From: EX4484-2 sp964592095
GTDB taxonomy: Archaea; Altiarchaeota; Altiarchaeia; IMC4; QMZM01
Assembly (NCBI GenBank): GCA_964592095.1
Contig: CAZQER010000067.1
Span: 1-5,507 of the forward strand
Reading direction: 5' to 3'
DNA: 5,507 nt
Of this stretch, positions 1 through 4,162 are shown in pieces; within the stretch, counting starts at the first letter, position 1; every line of letters begins with the position of its first letter. A program made the position numbers and the translations under genes. The notes below the pieces were generated by a model. That model was given only the letters and a program-made list of their open reading frames with translations, made no database searches and was not told the origin of the DNA.

Positions 1-1
1 T

Positions 2-160
2 CTTTGTAAGAAGGGTGCTTTATTTCTTGAGAATGGGCACTTGAAGGTTGATGCAGAATCTTGCGATCATTGTTTGGAGTGCCTTAGGACTAATTCTTTT
101 AAAGGTGCGTGTCTTGTGAGAAATTACTCAAGTATTAGGGGGACTATTGTGGATATATAG
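2..160 (+). CDS. C-terminal fragment of a ferredoxin-like Fe-S protein (5' end outside window)
   Basis: This frame is open from the left edge to a TAG at 158-160 and encodes the last 52 residues of a protein. Cysteines fall at fragment residues 2, 21, 24, 27 and 37. The order Cys-KKGAL, then a VD.E-like stretch, then CxxCxxC resembles the second half of a two-cluster 4Fe-4S ferredoxin domain, with Cys2 as the last ligand of the first cluster. The final Cys follows the CxxCxxC by ten residues instead of the usual four, and no proline comes after it, so ligation of the second cluster is uncertain. The fragment ends with a hydrophilic tail (RNYSSIRGTIVDI). The parent protein cannot be identified because the catalytic part lies outside the window. 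Whether the gene belongs to the element or to the host chromosome is unknown. Confidence 0.6.
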   Translation, partial: LCKKGALFLENGHLKVDAESCDHCLECLRTNSFKGACLVRNYSSIRGTIVDI

Positions 161-174
161 ACTGCTATGACATA

Positions 175-180
175 TTTTTT
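175..180 (+). terminator. T-run after the Fe-S gene
   Basis: Six consecutive T start 15 bases after the stop codon at 158-160. Archaeal RNA polymerase can terminate at such T-tracts without a hairpin, and no convincing hairpin precedes this one. Call based on position and composition only. Confidence 0.3.
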
Positions 181-212
181 CTAAGTATTACTTTCTTTAA
201 GTAGGTGGGACA

Positions 213-248
213 GTTAATAATTTGTCAGACTACTAATTGACTATTAAC
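213..248. repeat. Inverted repeat GTTAATA / TATTAAC
   Basis: GTTAATA at 213-219 is perfectly complementary to TATTAAC at 242-248. Inside it, GTCA (224-227) pairs with TGAC (238-241) if ATTT is bulged out. It lies in the non-coding stretch 161-351, about 100 bases before the 114-residue gene. It could be a protein-binding site or an RNA stem-loop. No matching copy was seen elsewhere. Confidence 0.35.
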
Positions 249-249
249 C

Positions 250-274
250 CATGAAAAATTTCATGAACTTTTTT
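250..274 (+). terminator. CATGAAA hairpin/palindrome followed by T6
   Basis: CATGAAA (250-256) and TTTCATG (259-265) form a perfect 7-bp inverted repeat with a two-base spacer, followed by six T at 269-274. The T-run suits a terminator, but the spacer is too short for a relaxed RNA loop and the stem is AT-rich, so a dimeric-repressor operator is an equally good reading. The rest of 161-351 holds no open reading frame that I can support. Confidence 0.3.
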
Positions 275-324
275 CTTCGTGATCCTTAGAATTATCTACT
301 CTTGAGGCAAAGGTTATTTTCTGA

Positions 325-340
325 AAGTTAGACACTACAA
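325..340 (+). repeat. 16-bp repeat, copy 1 (AAGTTAGACACTACAA)
   Basis: Differs from copies 2 (2387-2402) and 3 (3988-4003) at one base (A for G at position 9). It ends 11 bases before the ATG at 352, almost the same spacing as copy 3 before the ATG at 4016. All three copies have the same orientation. It could be a promoter or operator element or a recombination boundary. Confidence 0.7.
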
Positions 341-351
341 ATTAAGAGAAA

Positions 352-696
352 ATGGTATGTAAAACTAGAATTATTAAAGAATGTATCCCCAAAATGCAAA
401 AGAAATATTATTCGATTAGGGATAGTCAGGTTTTGGATAATGATCCGTCTTTTCGCGAGATAGTAGACAATTTTTTTAAACTTATTGGTGATTCTTTTAA
501 AGATGATGGGGACTGTCTATCACCATTATCTTATCCAACAGATTATCGCGACGTCGCTATACATTTTTACGCTAATAGGGAGGAAATAAGAAATTATCTC
601 AGAGGAGAAGGATTATTAAAAGAATGCGACGAGGTTTTTACTATAATTGCAGACAAACTTTTCACATCATCAAACAACCAAATCTCTGATCAATAG
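352..696 (+). CDS. Hypothetical protein, 114 residues
   Basis: I do not recognise this protein. It is soluble, with no signal peptide or membrane segment. The start is basic and contains two Cys. The middle is acidic and mostly helical (FREIVDNFFKLIGDSFKDDG). It is followed by a YPTDYRDVAIHFYANREEIR stretch and a polar tail. The ATG at 352 is the first start in frame. No Shine-Dalgarno sequence precedes it, only an A/G-rich stretch, so a short leader or leaderless transcript is likely. Copy 1 of the 16-bp repeat ends 11 bases upstream. The gene stands alone on its strand, converges on the protease-like gene, and the two stop codons are about 30 bases apart. The ATG at 394 could be an alternative start. 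Confidence 0.6.
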   Translation: MVCKTRIIKECIPKMQKKYYSIRDSQVLDNDPSFREIVDNFFKLIGDSFKDDGDCLSPLSYPTDYRDVAIHFYANREEIRNYLRGEGLLKECDEVFTIIADKLFTSSNNQISDQ

Positions 697-726
697 TTCT
701 GAAAGTAGAACGGAAAAAAGAAAACA

Positions 727-2031
727 TCATTCAGATAATTGATATTCTATGGTATCTATGTCTTGAACTTTTTTAGGGTACACCGAAGTCCCATCATAAA
801 CTTCGTCAAAAATGGGGATATTATTGATGTGAGCCCTTATTATCCATATGAATCGAGGCATGGGGGATGTGAGAATTCTTTCTTTTTCCTCAAATGCAAG
901 ATTAAGCAGGGTTTTCTTATATTCGTTTACTTGTGTTAAAAATAATTCTGCAATATATCCTTCCTTTTCAATATCTTGTTTTTTTCTAAGGAAAACTGAA
1001 TGTATTCGCCCGAAAGTTAATCTTATCTTTGGATAAACGGGTATGATTAAATTCTTGAGGATAACTTCGTCTTGACCATAAGTAGTCTTCCATTCATTGT
1101 TCCAAGAGATAAAATTGTTGTTAGAGATTACCCTGCTATAAGGCCCTATCTGATCATCATGTACATAAAGTTCCAGAAGTTCGTTATTTTCATTACATCT
1201 ATACCCACTTATTACTGCCGCATGGTAACCAGATTCCTTCCCAGCTCTCTTAAGCTCAAGAGTCGCCAAAATTGGCAATTTAGCGTTAATATAAGCTTTC
1301 ACGGCAACTGGAATAACATCAGATTCCGCTTTTAGTGTTTCGATATCCAATCCGATGGATTTTATATAGCTGGTTATCTGATTTAGATTAAGTCCCTCAG
1401 AGGGGAAATTTCGCTCTTTACTTGGGATTAATGAAGAGATTTCAGTTATTTCTACGGGGGAATGTCTTGGTGTTTCAAAACTAGAATGTAAAGGATGAAG
1501 AGCTGACCACAAAGCTATTGTAGCACACGCACTAACCCCTTGGTCTTGAGCTTGAAAAGGTAAAGAATCTATAGTAAGAGGGACACCATAAAGAGAAACA
1601 GGATATTTTTGACTAATGAAAATTCTTTTATCAGAATTATCTTCTGGAGGATATGTGCTCAGTAAAGTGCGACCAATTAGAGGGTTCCCCATAGAGTCAG
1701 TTATGGGCTTCACAATTGAAAAACCGAGATATTTCTCACATATCTCCTGAAAATGTTTCAAGCCATCTTTTTCCAAGAAGGCTCTTTTTAAGTCAGTTTC
1801 TGTAAAGTCACCAGTAAAAAAGTGTATGCGTTTAGTAAACCTAGGGTGAGATTCAAACGAGCGTGAATAAAATTTAGAGTAGTCGATAAGATAATCCTTA
1901 TCTATATATTCCTCTTCGACTACTATTGTTTTTGCTCCCAACTCAGAGAGATAATGAACTATATATCCTGCTTGAATACTCTCGCCTAGATAGGTTTCTA
2001 TCTCTCCAGAAGTAAAAGGCCGTACAATCAT
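727..2031 (-). CDS. Papain/C39-like cysteine peptidase domain protein, 434 residues
   Basis: Probable papain-fold cysteine peptidase. The signature is QAQDQGVSACATIALWSAL, with candidate oxyanion Gln162 or Gln164 and nucleophile Cys169 at the start of a helix. Catalytic His270 sits in SGYHAAVISGYRC and candidate Asp292 or Asp293 in LYVHDDQIGPY. This Gln-Cys-His-Asp order and spacing match C39-type and related peptidase-like folds. Residues 1-130 form an N-terminal region of unknown role, and about 330-434 form a C-terminal region that is also unassigned. There is no signal peptide, membrane segment or ABC-transporter part, so it should be cytoplasmic and not a bacteriocin exporter. It follows the small gene at 2049-2225 by 17 bases, probably as an operon. 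The stretch before ATG 2031 has only a weak GGAA. Substrate and activity are unknown; a non-proteolytic transglutaminase-like role is possible. Confidence 0.7.
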   Translation of the reverse strand: MIVRPFTSGEIETYLGESIQAGYIVHYLSELGAKTIVVEEEYIDKDYLIDYSKFYSRSFESHPRFTKRIHFFTGDFTETDLKRAFLEKDGLKHFQEICEKYLGFSIVKPITDSMGNPLIGRTLLSTYPPEDNSDKRIFISQKYPVSLYGVPLTIDSLPFQAQDQGVSACATIALWSALHPLHSSFETPRHSPVEITEISSLIPSKERNFPSEGLNLNQITSYIKSIGLDIETLKAESDVIPVAVKAYINAKLPILATLELKRAGKESGYHAAVISGYRCNENNELLELYVHDDQIGPYSRVISNNNFISWNNEWKTTYGQDEVILKNLIIPVYPKIRLTFGRIHSVFLRKKQDIEKEGYIAELFLTQVNEYKKTLLNLAFEEKERILTSPMPRFIWIIRAHINNIPIFDEVYDGTSVYPKKVQDIDTIEYQLSE

Positions 2032-2048
2032 TATTGTTCAATTTCCGA

Positions 2049-2225
2049 TTAGATTGTAAATCGCTTAAATAAATCGTCTTGTGATAAAAAACTGATTTTT
2101 CGATAATGCTTTTCTGACTCTTCTTTCAGCTCAGGATCGTCATCAAGTTTCTTTAACCTTTCTATAAGGGCTTTAACTTTTGCTTTGTCTATCTTTATAC
2201 CTGTTTTCTGTTTTGTGGTTTTCAT
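2049..2225 (-). CDS. Small charged protein upstream of the peptidase-like gene (58 residues)
   Basis: Not recognised. It has a Lys-rich start (MKTTKQKTGIKIDKAKVK), a predicted amphipathic helix (ALIERLKKLDDDPELKEE) and a more hydrophobic end (ISFLSQDDLFKRFTI). There is no Cys and no membrane segment. I chose the ATG at 2223-2225. An in-frame GTG at 2232-2234 would add three residues but lies inside the flanking inverted repeat. No Shine-Dalgarno sequence is visible. The gene is 17 bases ahead of the 434-residue protein on the same strand, which suggests co-transcription. A small charged partner in front of a larger possible enzyme, with a palindrome at its promoter, recalls autoregulated two-gene modules, but nothing in the sequence proves it is an inhibitor or antitoxin. 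Confidence 0.6.
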   Translation of the reverse strand: MKTTKQKTGIKIDKAKVKALIERLKKLDDDPELKEESEKHYRKISFLSQDDLFKRFTI

Positions 2226-2230
2226 AGAAA

Positions 2231-2267
2231 GCACAATATAATATAGGTATACGTTATTATATTATGC
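2231..2267 (-). promoter_or_regulatory. Inverted repeat at the promoter of the peptidase operon
   Basis: GCAcAATATAATA (2231-2243) pairs with TATTATATTaTGC (2255-2267), 12 of 13 positions, around an 11-base spacer holding the palindrome GTATAC (2247-2252). It begins five bases upstream of the ATG at 2225 and lies where a TATA box and start site for that gene would be. It is a good candidate operator for a dimeric repressor. The AT-rich arms also contain TATA-like strings, so part of the symmetry may be promoter composition. Confidence 0.45.
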
Positions 2268-2286
2268 TACAAAGTACTATAAAAAT
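2259..2286 (-). promoter_or_regulatory. Proximal promoter-like element: TATA box plus CTTTGTAGCATAATAT
   Basis: On the minus strand TTTTTATAGT (2277-2286) is a TATA-like box followed by CTTTGTAGCATAATAT (2259-2274). A start about 25 bases downstream of the box would fall near 2255, giving a roughly 30-base leader for the gene at 2049-2225. The same arrangement recurs at 2341-2374. This is a reading by pattern; no transcript evidence is available. Confidence 0.35.
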
Positions 2287-2340
2287 ATATCGCCATATTA
2301 ATACCACTTAATCTGATGACTCTTTTCCCTGTAAATCATT

Positions 2341-2374
2341 GTATAGTGCTACAGAGTTAAACTTTATAAAAAAC
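2341..2374 (-). promoter_or_regulatory. Distal promoter-like element: TATA box plus CTCTGTAGCACTATAC
   Basis: On the minus strand GTTTTTTATAAAG (2362-2374) is a strong TATA-like box, followed by CTCTGTAGCACTATAC (2341-2356). This parallels the proximal element at 2259-2286. It may be a second, tandem promoter for the peptidase operon. The T6 inside the box (minus strand) could also serve as a terminator for the gene at 2413-2889. The core TGTAGCA resembles the reverse complement of the 16-bp repeat, TTGTAGTGCCTAACTT. Confidence 0.3.
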
Positions 2375-2386
2375 CAACATCATGTA

Positions 2387-2402
2387 AAGTTAGGCACTAC
2401 AA
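2387..2402 (+). repeat. 16-bp repeat, copy 2 (AAGTTAGGCACTACAA)
   Basis: Identical over 16 bases to copy 3 (3988-4003); one mismatch to copy 1. Here it is not followed by a plus-strand gene. Instead it lies 10 bases beyond the stop codon (2413-2415) of the minus-strand winged-helix gene. A partial inverted relative lies at 2339-2365. The position after a convergent gene argues against the repeat being only a translation-start element. Confidence 0.7.
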
Positions 2403-2412
2403 GTCTTTCTTT

Positions 2413-2889
2413 TTAGTTTTTTCGCTTTCTCTTCCACCTTATAATCATCGCACCTTCTTCTTGATCTCCTATTTGTGCATATTTCGCGATAGCGGGTCCT
2501 ATTAAAGTTCTAAATAACTCCTTTTTCTCTTCGTTATCTTGTTGATTTGCACATTCCTCATGAACTCCTGCTGTTGCAGTTATAGAGAGATCATATCTTT
2601 CGTTGTAGCTATCTGTATATCTAAGATTCATACCTGTCCAACTCTTATCCCCACTACTCTGAACAATGATGTCCTGTTGAGTCATGCTTTTATCTTCAAT
2701 ATGCCACCGATTATCTTTGGATTTCCATACGTCTTCATTCTCTTCAAGATATTTCAACGCATTTCTAACTGTTCCTTTGTCTAGACCTGTTTCTCGTACT
2801 ATTGTAGATAATCTTGCACCTTCCACTTTTTTTGATAGAAAATCCCTAATCTTCTTTAATGTATTTTCCGTAGGCTTTCTTGTTGTCAT
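2413..2889 (-). CDS. Winged-helix DNA-binding protein, 158 residues
   Basis: Residues about 8-66 form a winged helix-turn-helix: TLKKIRDFLSKKVEG, then LSTIVRETGLDKGTVRNAL as helix-turn-recognition helix, then KYLEENEDVWKSKDNRWHI as last helix and wing. This places it broadly in the MarR/ArsR-like archaeal fold group. Residues 67-150 are unassigned, with a Gln/Ser-rich linker, a possible beta segment (NLRYTDSYNERYDLSITA) and a helix ending in GPAIAKYAQI. The tail RWKRKRKN is very basic and may contact nucleic acid. It is transcribed divergently from the 295-residue winged-helix gene, with 61 bases between the two starts, so it could regulate both. An AGGGGG lies 16 bases from the ATG, farther than usual for a ribosome-binding site. 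Target DNA and function are unknown. Confidence 0.65.
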   Translation of the reverse strand: MTTRKPTENTLKKIRDFLSKKVEGARLSTIVRETGLDKGTVRNALKYLEENEDVWKSKDNRWHIEDKSMTQQDIIVQSSGDKSWTGMNLRYTDSYNERYDLSITATAGVHEECANQQDNEEKKELFRTLIGPAIAKYAQIGDQEEGAMIIRWKRKRKN

Positions 2890-2950
2890 TTTTTTGATTG
2901 AATTCCCCCTTTTGGGTGTTTTTCGAGAATTTGCACTTCCTTAATATTTT
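2890..2950. promoter_or_regulatory. Divergent promoter region between two winged-helix genes
   Basis: These 61 bases separate the ATG of the minus-strand gene (2887-2889) from the ATG of the plus-strand gene (2951). AAAATATTAAG on the minus strand (2940-2950) could be a TATA box for the minus gene, giving a leader of about 30 bases. CCCCCTTTTGGG at 2905-2916 is a small inverted repeat between the two starts. No clear TATA box for the plus gene is visible at the expected distance. Confidence 0.35.
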
Positions 2951-3838
2951 ATGATGAAGATGAAAAAATTGAAGCCAGATATTGTAATTGATGGTGTAAA
3001 ATTGAGCCATAAACAGCTTAGCATTATTCAACTTCTTCTGGAGCGTGGCGATGAAAGTCTTTATCAGAGATTAATTGCGAGGGAGTTAAAAATTCTAGAA
3101 ACGACAGCTAAGTACAACATTGAGCGTTTGGAGAAGCTTGGCTTAATAAAGATTTATGGTAAAAATTTAAAATTTATTGAACTCACAAAAAAGGGTAGAA
3201 GAATAGCGTCAAAAATTCTCGATGTCTCCTTCAAAAATCTCAAATTTCGATGTCATGATTATCTCCTTACAGCTAATATTATTCGCAAACCAAAAAACTG
3301 GTGTTTTCCCAAGCCACAATTTAAGGCAGTAAGTGATGAAGTGCGTATGACTCACTGGAGGCAGCAGAAAGAAGGCAGATGGGACGAGAATTTTTTCCTA
3401 ATTTCGAATTCTTCCATTTCGCTAAGAATTAAAGATGATATTATAACTCCCGATCCTGTAGCTGGAGCATATCAAGGATTAGACATATTCATAAAATTTG
3501 CTAAGGATTTAGAATTAGCTAATCCCGAATTAAAAATTGGTAAGCCCTATATAGGATCTGTTGTAATAATTTCAACTCAAGAATACGCCATGAGACTACC
3601 AAATAGAAGAGAATTTAACAAGCCAATTAAAACCAAAATTTTCCATATTGACTGGTCCAAAGGATACCCAGAGATTGATTTTACAGGTTCTGACGCGTTA
3701 GATAATTCAATTAGATTTCAGTATTTCCTCGATCTTCTATTGGCAGATAAAATAAATCCCGAAATGCTAAAGACCAAGAATTTAAGAAAAATCTATGAAC
3801 TCCACAAGATAGATATACCAACCAGCAACAGTTCATAG
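2951..3838 (+). CDS. Archaeal winged-helix protein with C-terminal domain of unknown function, 295 residues
   Basis: Residues about 19-92 form a winged helix-turn-helix: KQLSIIQLLLERGD, LIARELKILETTAKYNIERL as recognition region, then EKLGLIKIYGKNLKFIELT as wing. It joins a larger domain (about 95-290) beginning NLKFRCHDYLLTANI and containing KIFHIDWSKGYPEIDFTG. The R.H motif after the wing and the ID-S-G-PEI-F block resemble a family I associate with archaeal plasmids and proviruses, whose function is not established. No Rep, helicase or nuclease motif is visible. Its roles could be regulation or element maintenance. Three ATGs lie close together (2951, 2954, 2960). The first was taken, and no Shine-Dalgarno sequence distinguishes them. 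It leads a tight plus-strand run with the genes at 3855 and 4016. Confidence 0.75.
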   Translation: MMKMKKLKPDIVIDGVKLSHKQLSIIQLLLERGDESLYQRLIARELKILETTAKYNIERLEKLGLIKIYGKNLKFIELTKKGRRIASKILDVSFKNLKFRCHDYLLTANIIRKPKNWCFPKPQFKAVSDEVRMTHWRQQKEGRWDENFFLISNSSISLRIKDDIITPDPVAGAYQGLDIFIKFAKDLELANPELKIGKPYIGSVVIISTQEYAMRLPNRREFNKPIKTKIFHIDWSKGYPEIDFTGSDALDNSIRFQYFLDLLLADKINPEMLKTKNLRKIYELHKIDIPTSNSS

Positions 3839-3854
3839 CATAAATCTCACCAGA

Positions 3855-3989
3855 ATGGACAATCATAAAAATTCAAGAAGGATGGAGAAAATAATAAAGT
3901 GCAAGTATTGTGGTTATATATGGAGATCGAGAGTTCCAAATCCCAAGTCATGCCCTCGCTGCAAGCAATACCGGAAAGAGAGGTTATAA
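3855..3989 (+). CDS. Small zinc-ribbon protein, 44 residues
   Basis: Starts at ATG 3855, 16 bases after the preceding stop, and ends at TAA 3987-3989. The core is CKYCGYIWRSRVPNPKSCPR plus CK: Cys16 and Cys19 pair with Cys33 and Cys36 as two CxxC knuckles. The W-x-R-x-x-x-P spacing between them is typical of the very small zinc-ribbon proteins frequent in archaeal genomes and elements. The flanks are rich in Lys and Arg, which fits nucleic-acid binding. An internal ATG at 3882 would give a 35-residue version that keeps all four Cys. The stop codon overlaps the first bases of the 16-bp repeat copy 3. Probably co-transcribed with the winged-helix gene upstream. Confidence 0.7.
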   Translation: MDNHKNSRRMEKIIKCKYCGYIWRSRVPNPKSCPRCKQYRKERL

Positions 3990-4003
3990 GTTAGGCACTA
4001 CAA
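3988..4003 (+). repeat. 16-bp repeat, copy 3 (AAGTTAGGCACTACAA)
   Basis: Identical to copy 2. Its first two bases are the end of the zinc-ribbon stop codon, and it ends 12 bases before the ATG at 4016. A TTATAAG string at 3984-3990 overlaps its left side and could be a TATA box for the gene at 4016, which would place the repeat between box and start site as an operator would be. Confidence 0.7.
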
Positions 4004-4015
4004 TCCGAGTGAAAA

Positions 4016-4150
4016 ATGAAGAGCAAGGGAAAAATTCAGGAGATAAAGGACATATTGAGAAAGAACCCTAAGGTTTTAGATTCACTACCTCTCATGTACC
4101 GAGAGATAGTGAAAAAAATAAGGGATATGGACACTGAGAAGGGGGTTTAA
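4016..4150 (+). CDS. Small helical hypothetical protein, 44 residues
   Basis: ATG 4016 to TAA 4148-4150. The product is highly charged and predicted to be two amphipathic helices, KIQEIKDILRKNPKVLDSL and LMYREIVKKIRDMDTEKG. There is no Cys and no membrane segment. I do not recognise it. Codon boundaries fit neatly: the gene begins 12 bases after repeat copy 3, and its stop codon sits in the loop of the terminator hairpin. Only a weak GAGTG precedes the ATG. It is probably the last gene of the plus-strand run from 2951. A chance open frame of this length cannot be excluded. Confidence 0.5.
   Translation: MKSKGKIQEIKDILRKNPKVLDSLPLMYREIVKKIRDMDTEKGV
4121..4135 (-). repeat. Copy of AGTGTCCRTATCCCT beyond the 3' end of the integrase gene
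   Basis: On the minus strand AGTGTCCATATCCCT, matching the integrase-upstream site at 5368-5382 at 14 of 15 positions. It lies within the small gene at 4016-4150, so the two sites bracket the integrase gene in direct orientation. A chance match of this length is possible in AT-rich DNA. Confidence 0.4.
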
Positions 4151-4160
4151 CCCCTTTCTC
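4136..4160. terminator. Bidirectional hairpin between convergent genes
   Basis: GAGAAGGGGG (4136-4145) pairs with CCCCTTTCTC (4151-4160) through all ten positions, one a G-T pair, with a five-base loop TTTAA. A T-A pair at 4135/4161 extends it. The loop contains the stop codon of the small plus gene, and the hairpin ends two bases before the integrase stop codon (4163-4165). The position between convergent genes suits termination of both transcripts, or protection of their 3' ends. No long T-run follows. Confidence 0.6.
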
Positions 4161-4162
4161 AC

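Noticed and set aside
739..1335. Three plus-strand frames opposite the peptidase-like gene
   Set aside because: They are short, overlapping and antisense to a 434-codon frame that carries a catalytic signature.
2339..2402. Miniature inverted-repeat element or transposon end at repeat copy 2
   Set aside because: The left arm matches the inverted 16-mer only with several insertions, the full copies are all direct and not inverted, and no transposase is present in the window.
2362..2402. Plus-strand promoter making an antisense RNA against the gene at 2413-2889
   Set aside because: CTTTATAAAAA is the right distance from a start near 2393, but the T-rich tract just after repeat copy 2 would stop the transcript almost at once. 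The box fits the minus-strand promoter at least as well.
2539..2944. Two plus-strand frames opposite the 158-residue winged-helix gene
   Set aside because: They overlap each other and the antisense of a gene with a clear helix-turn-helix, and show no motif of their own.
2846..3031. Minus-strand frame of 61 codons across the divergent promoter
   Set aside because: It overlaps the starts of both winged-helix genes and has a low-complexity Lys/Asn-rich product.
325..4003. CRISPR array built on the 16-mer
   Set aside because: The copies are about 1.6 and 2.1 kb apart with genes between them. There are no regular spacers and no cas genes.
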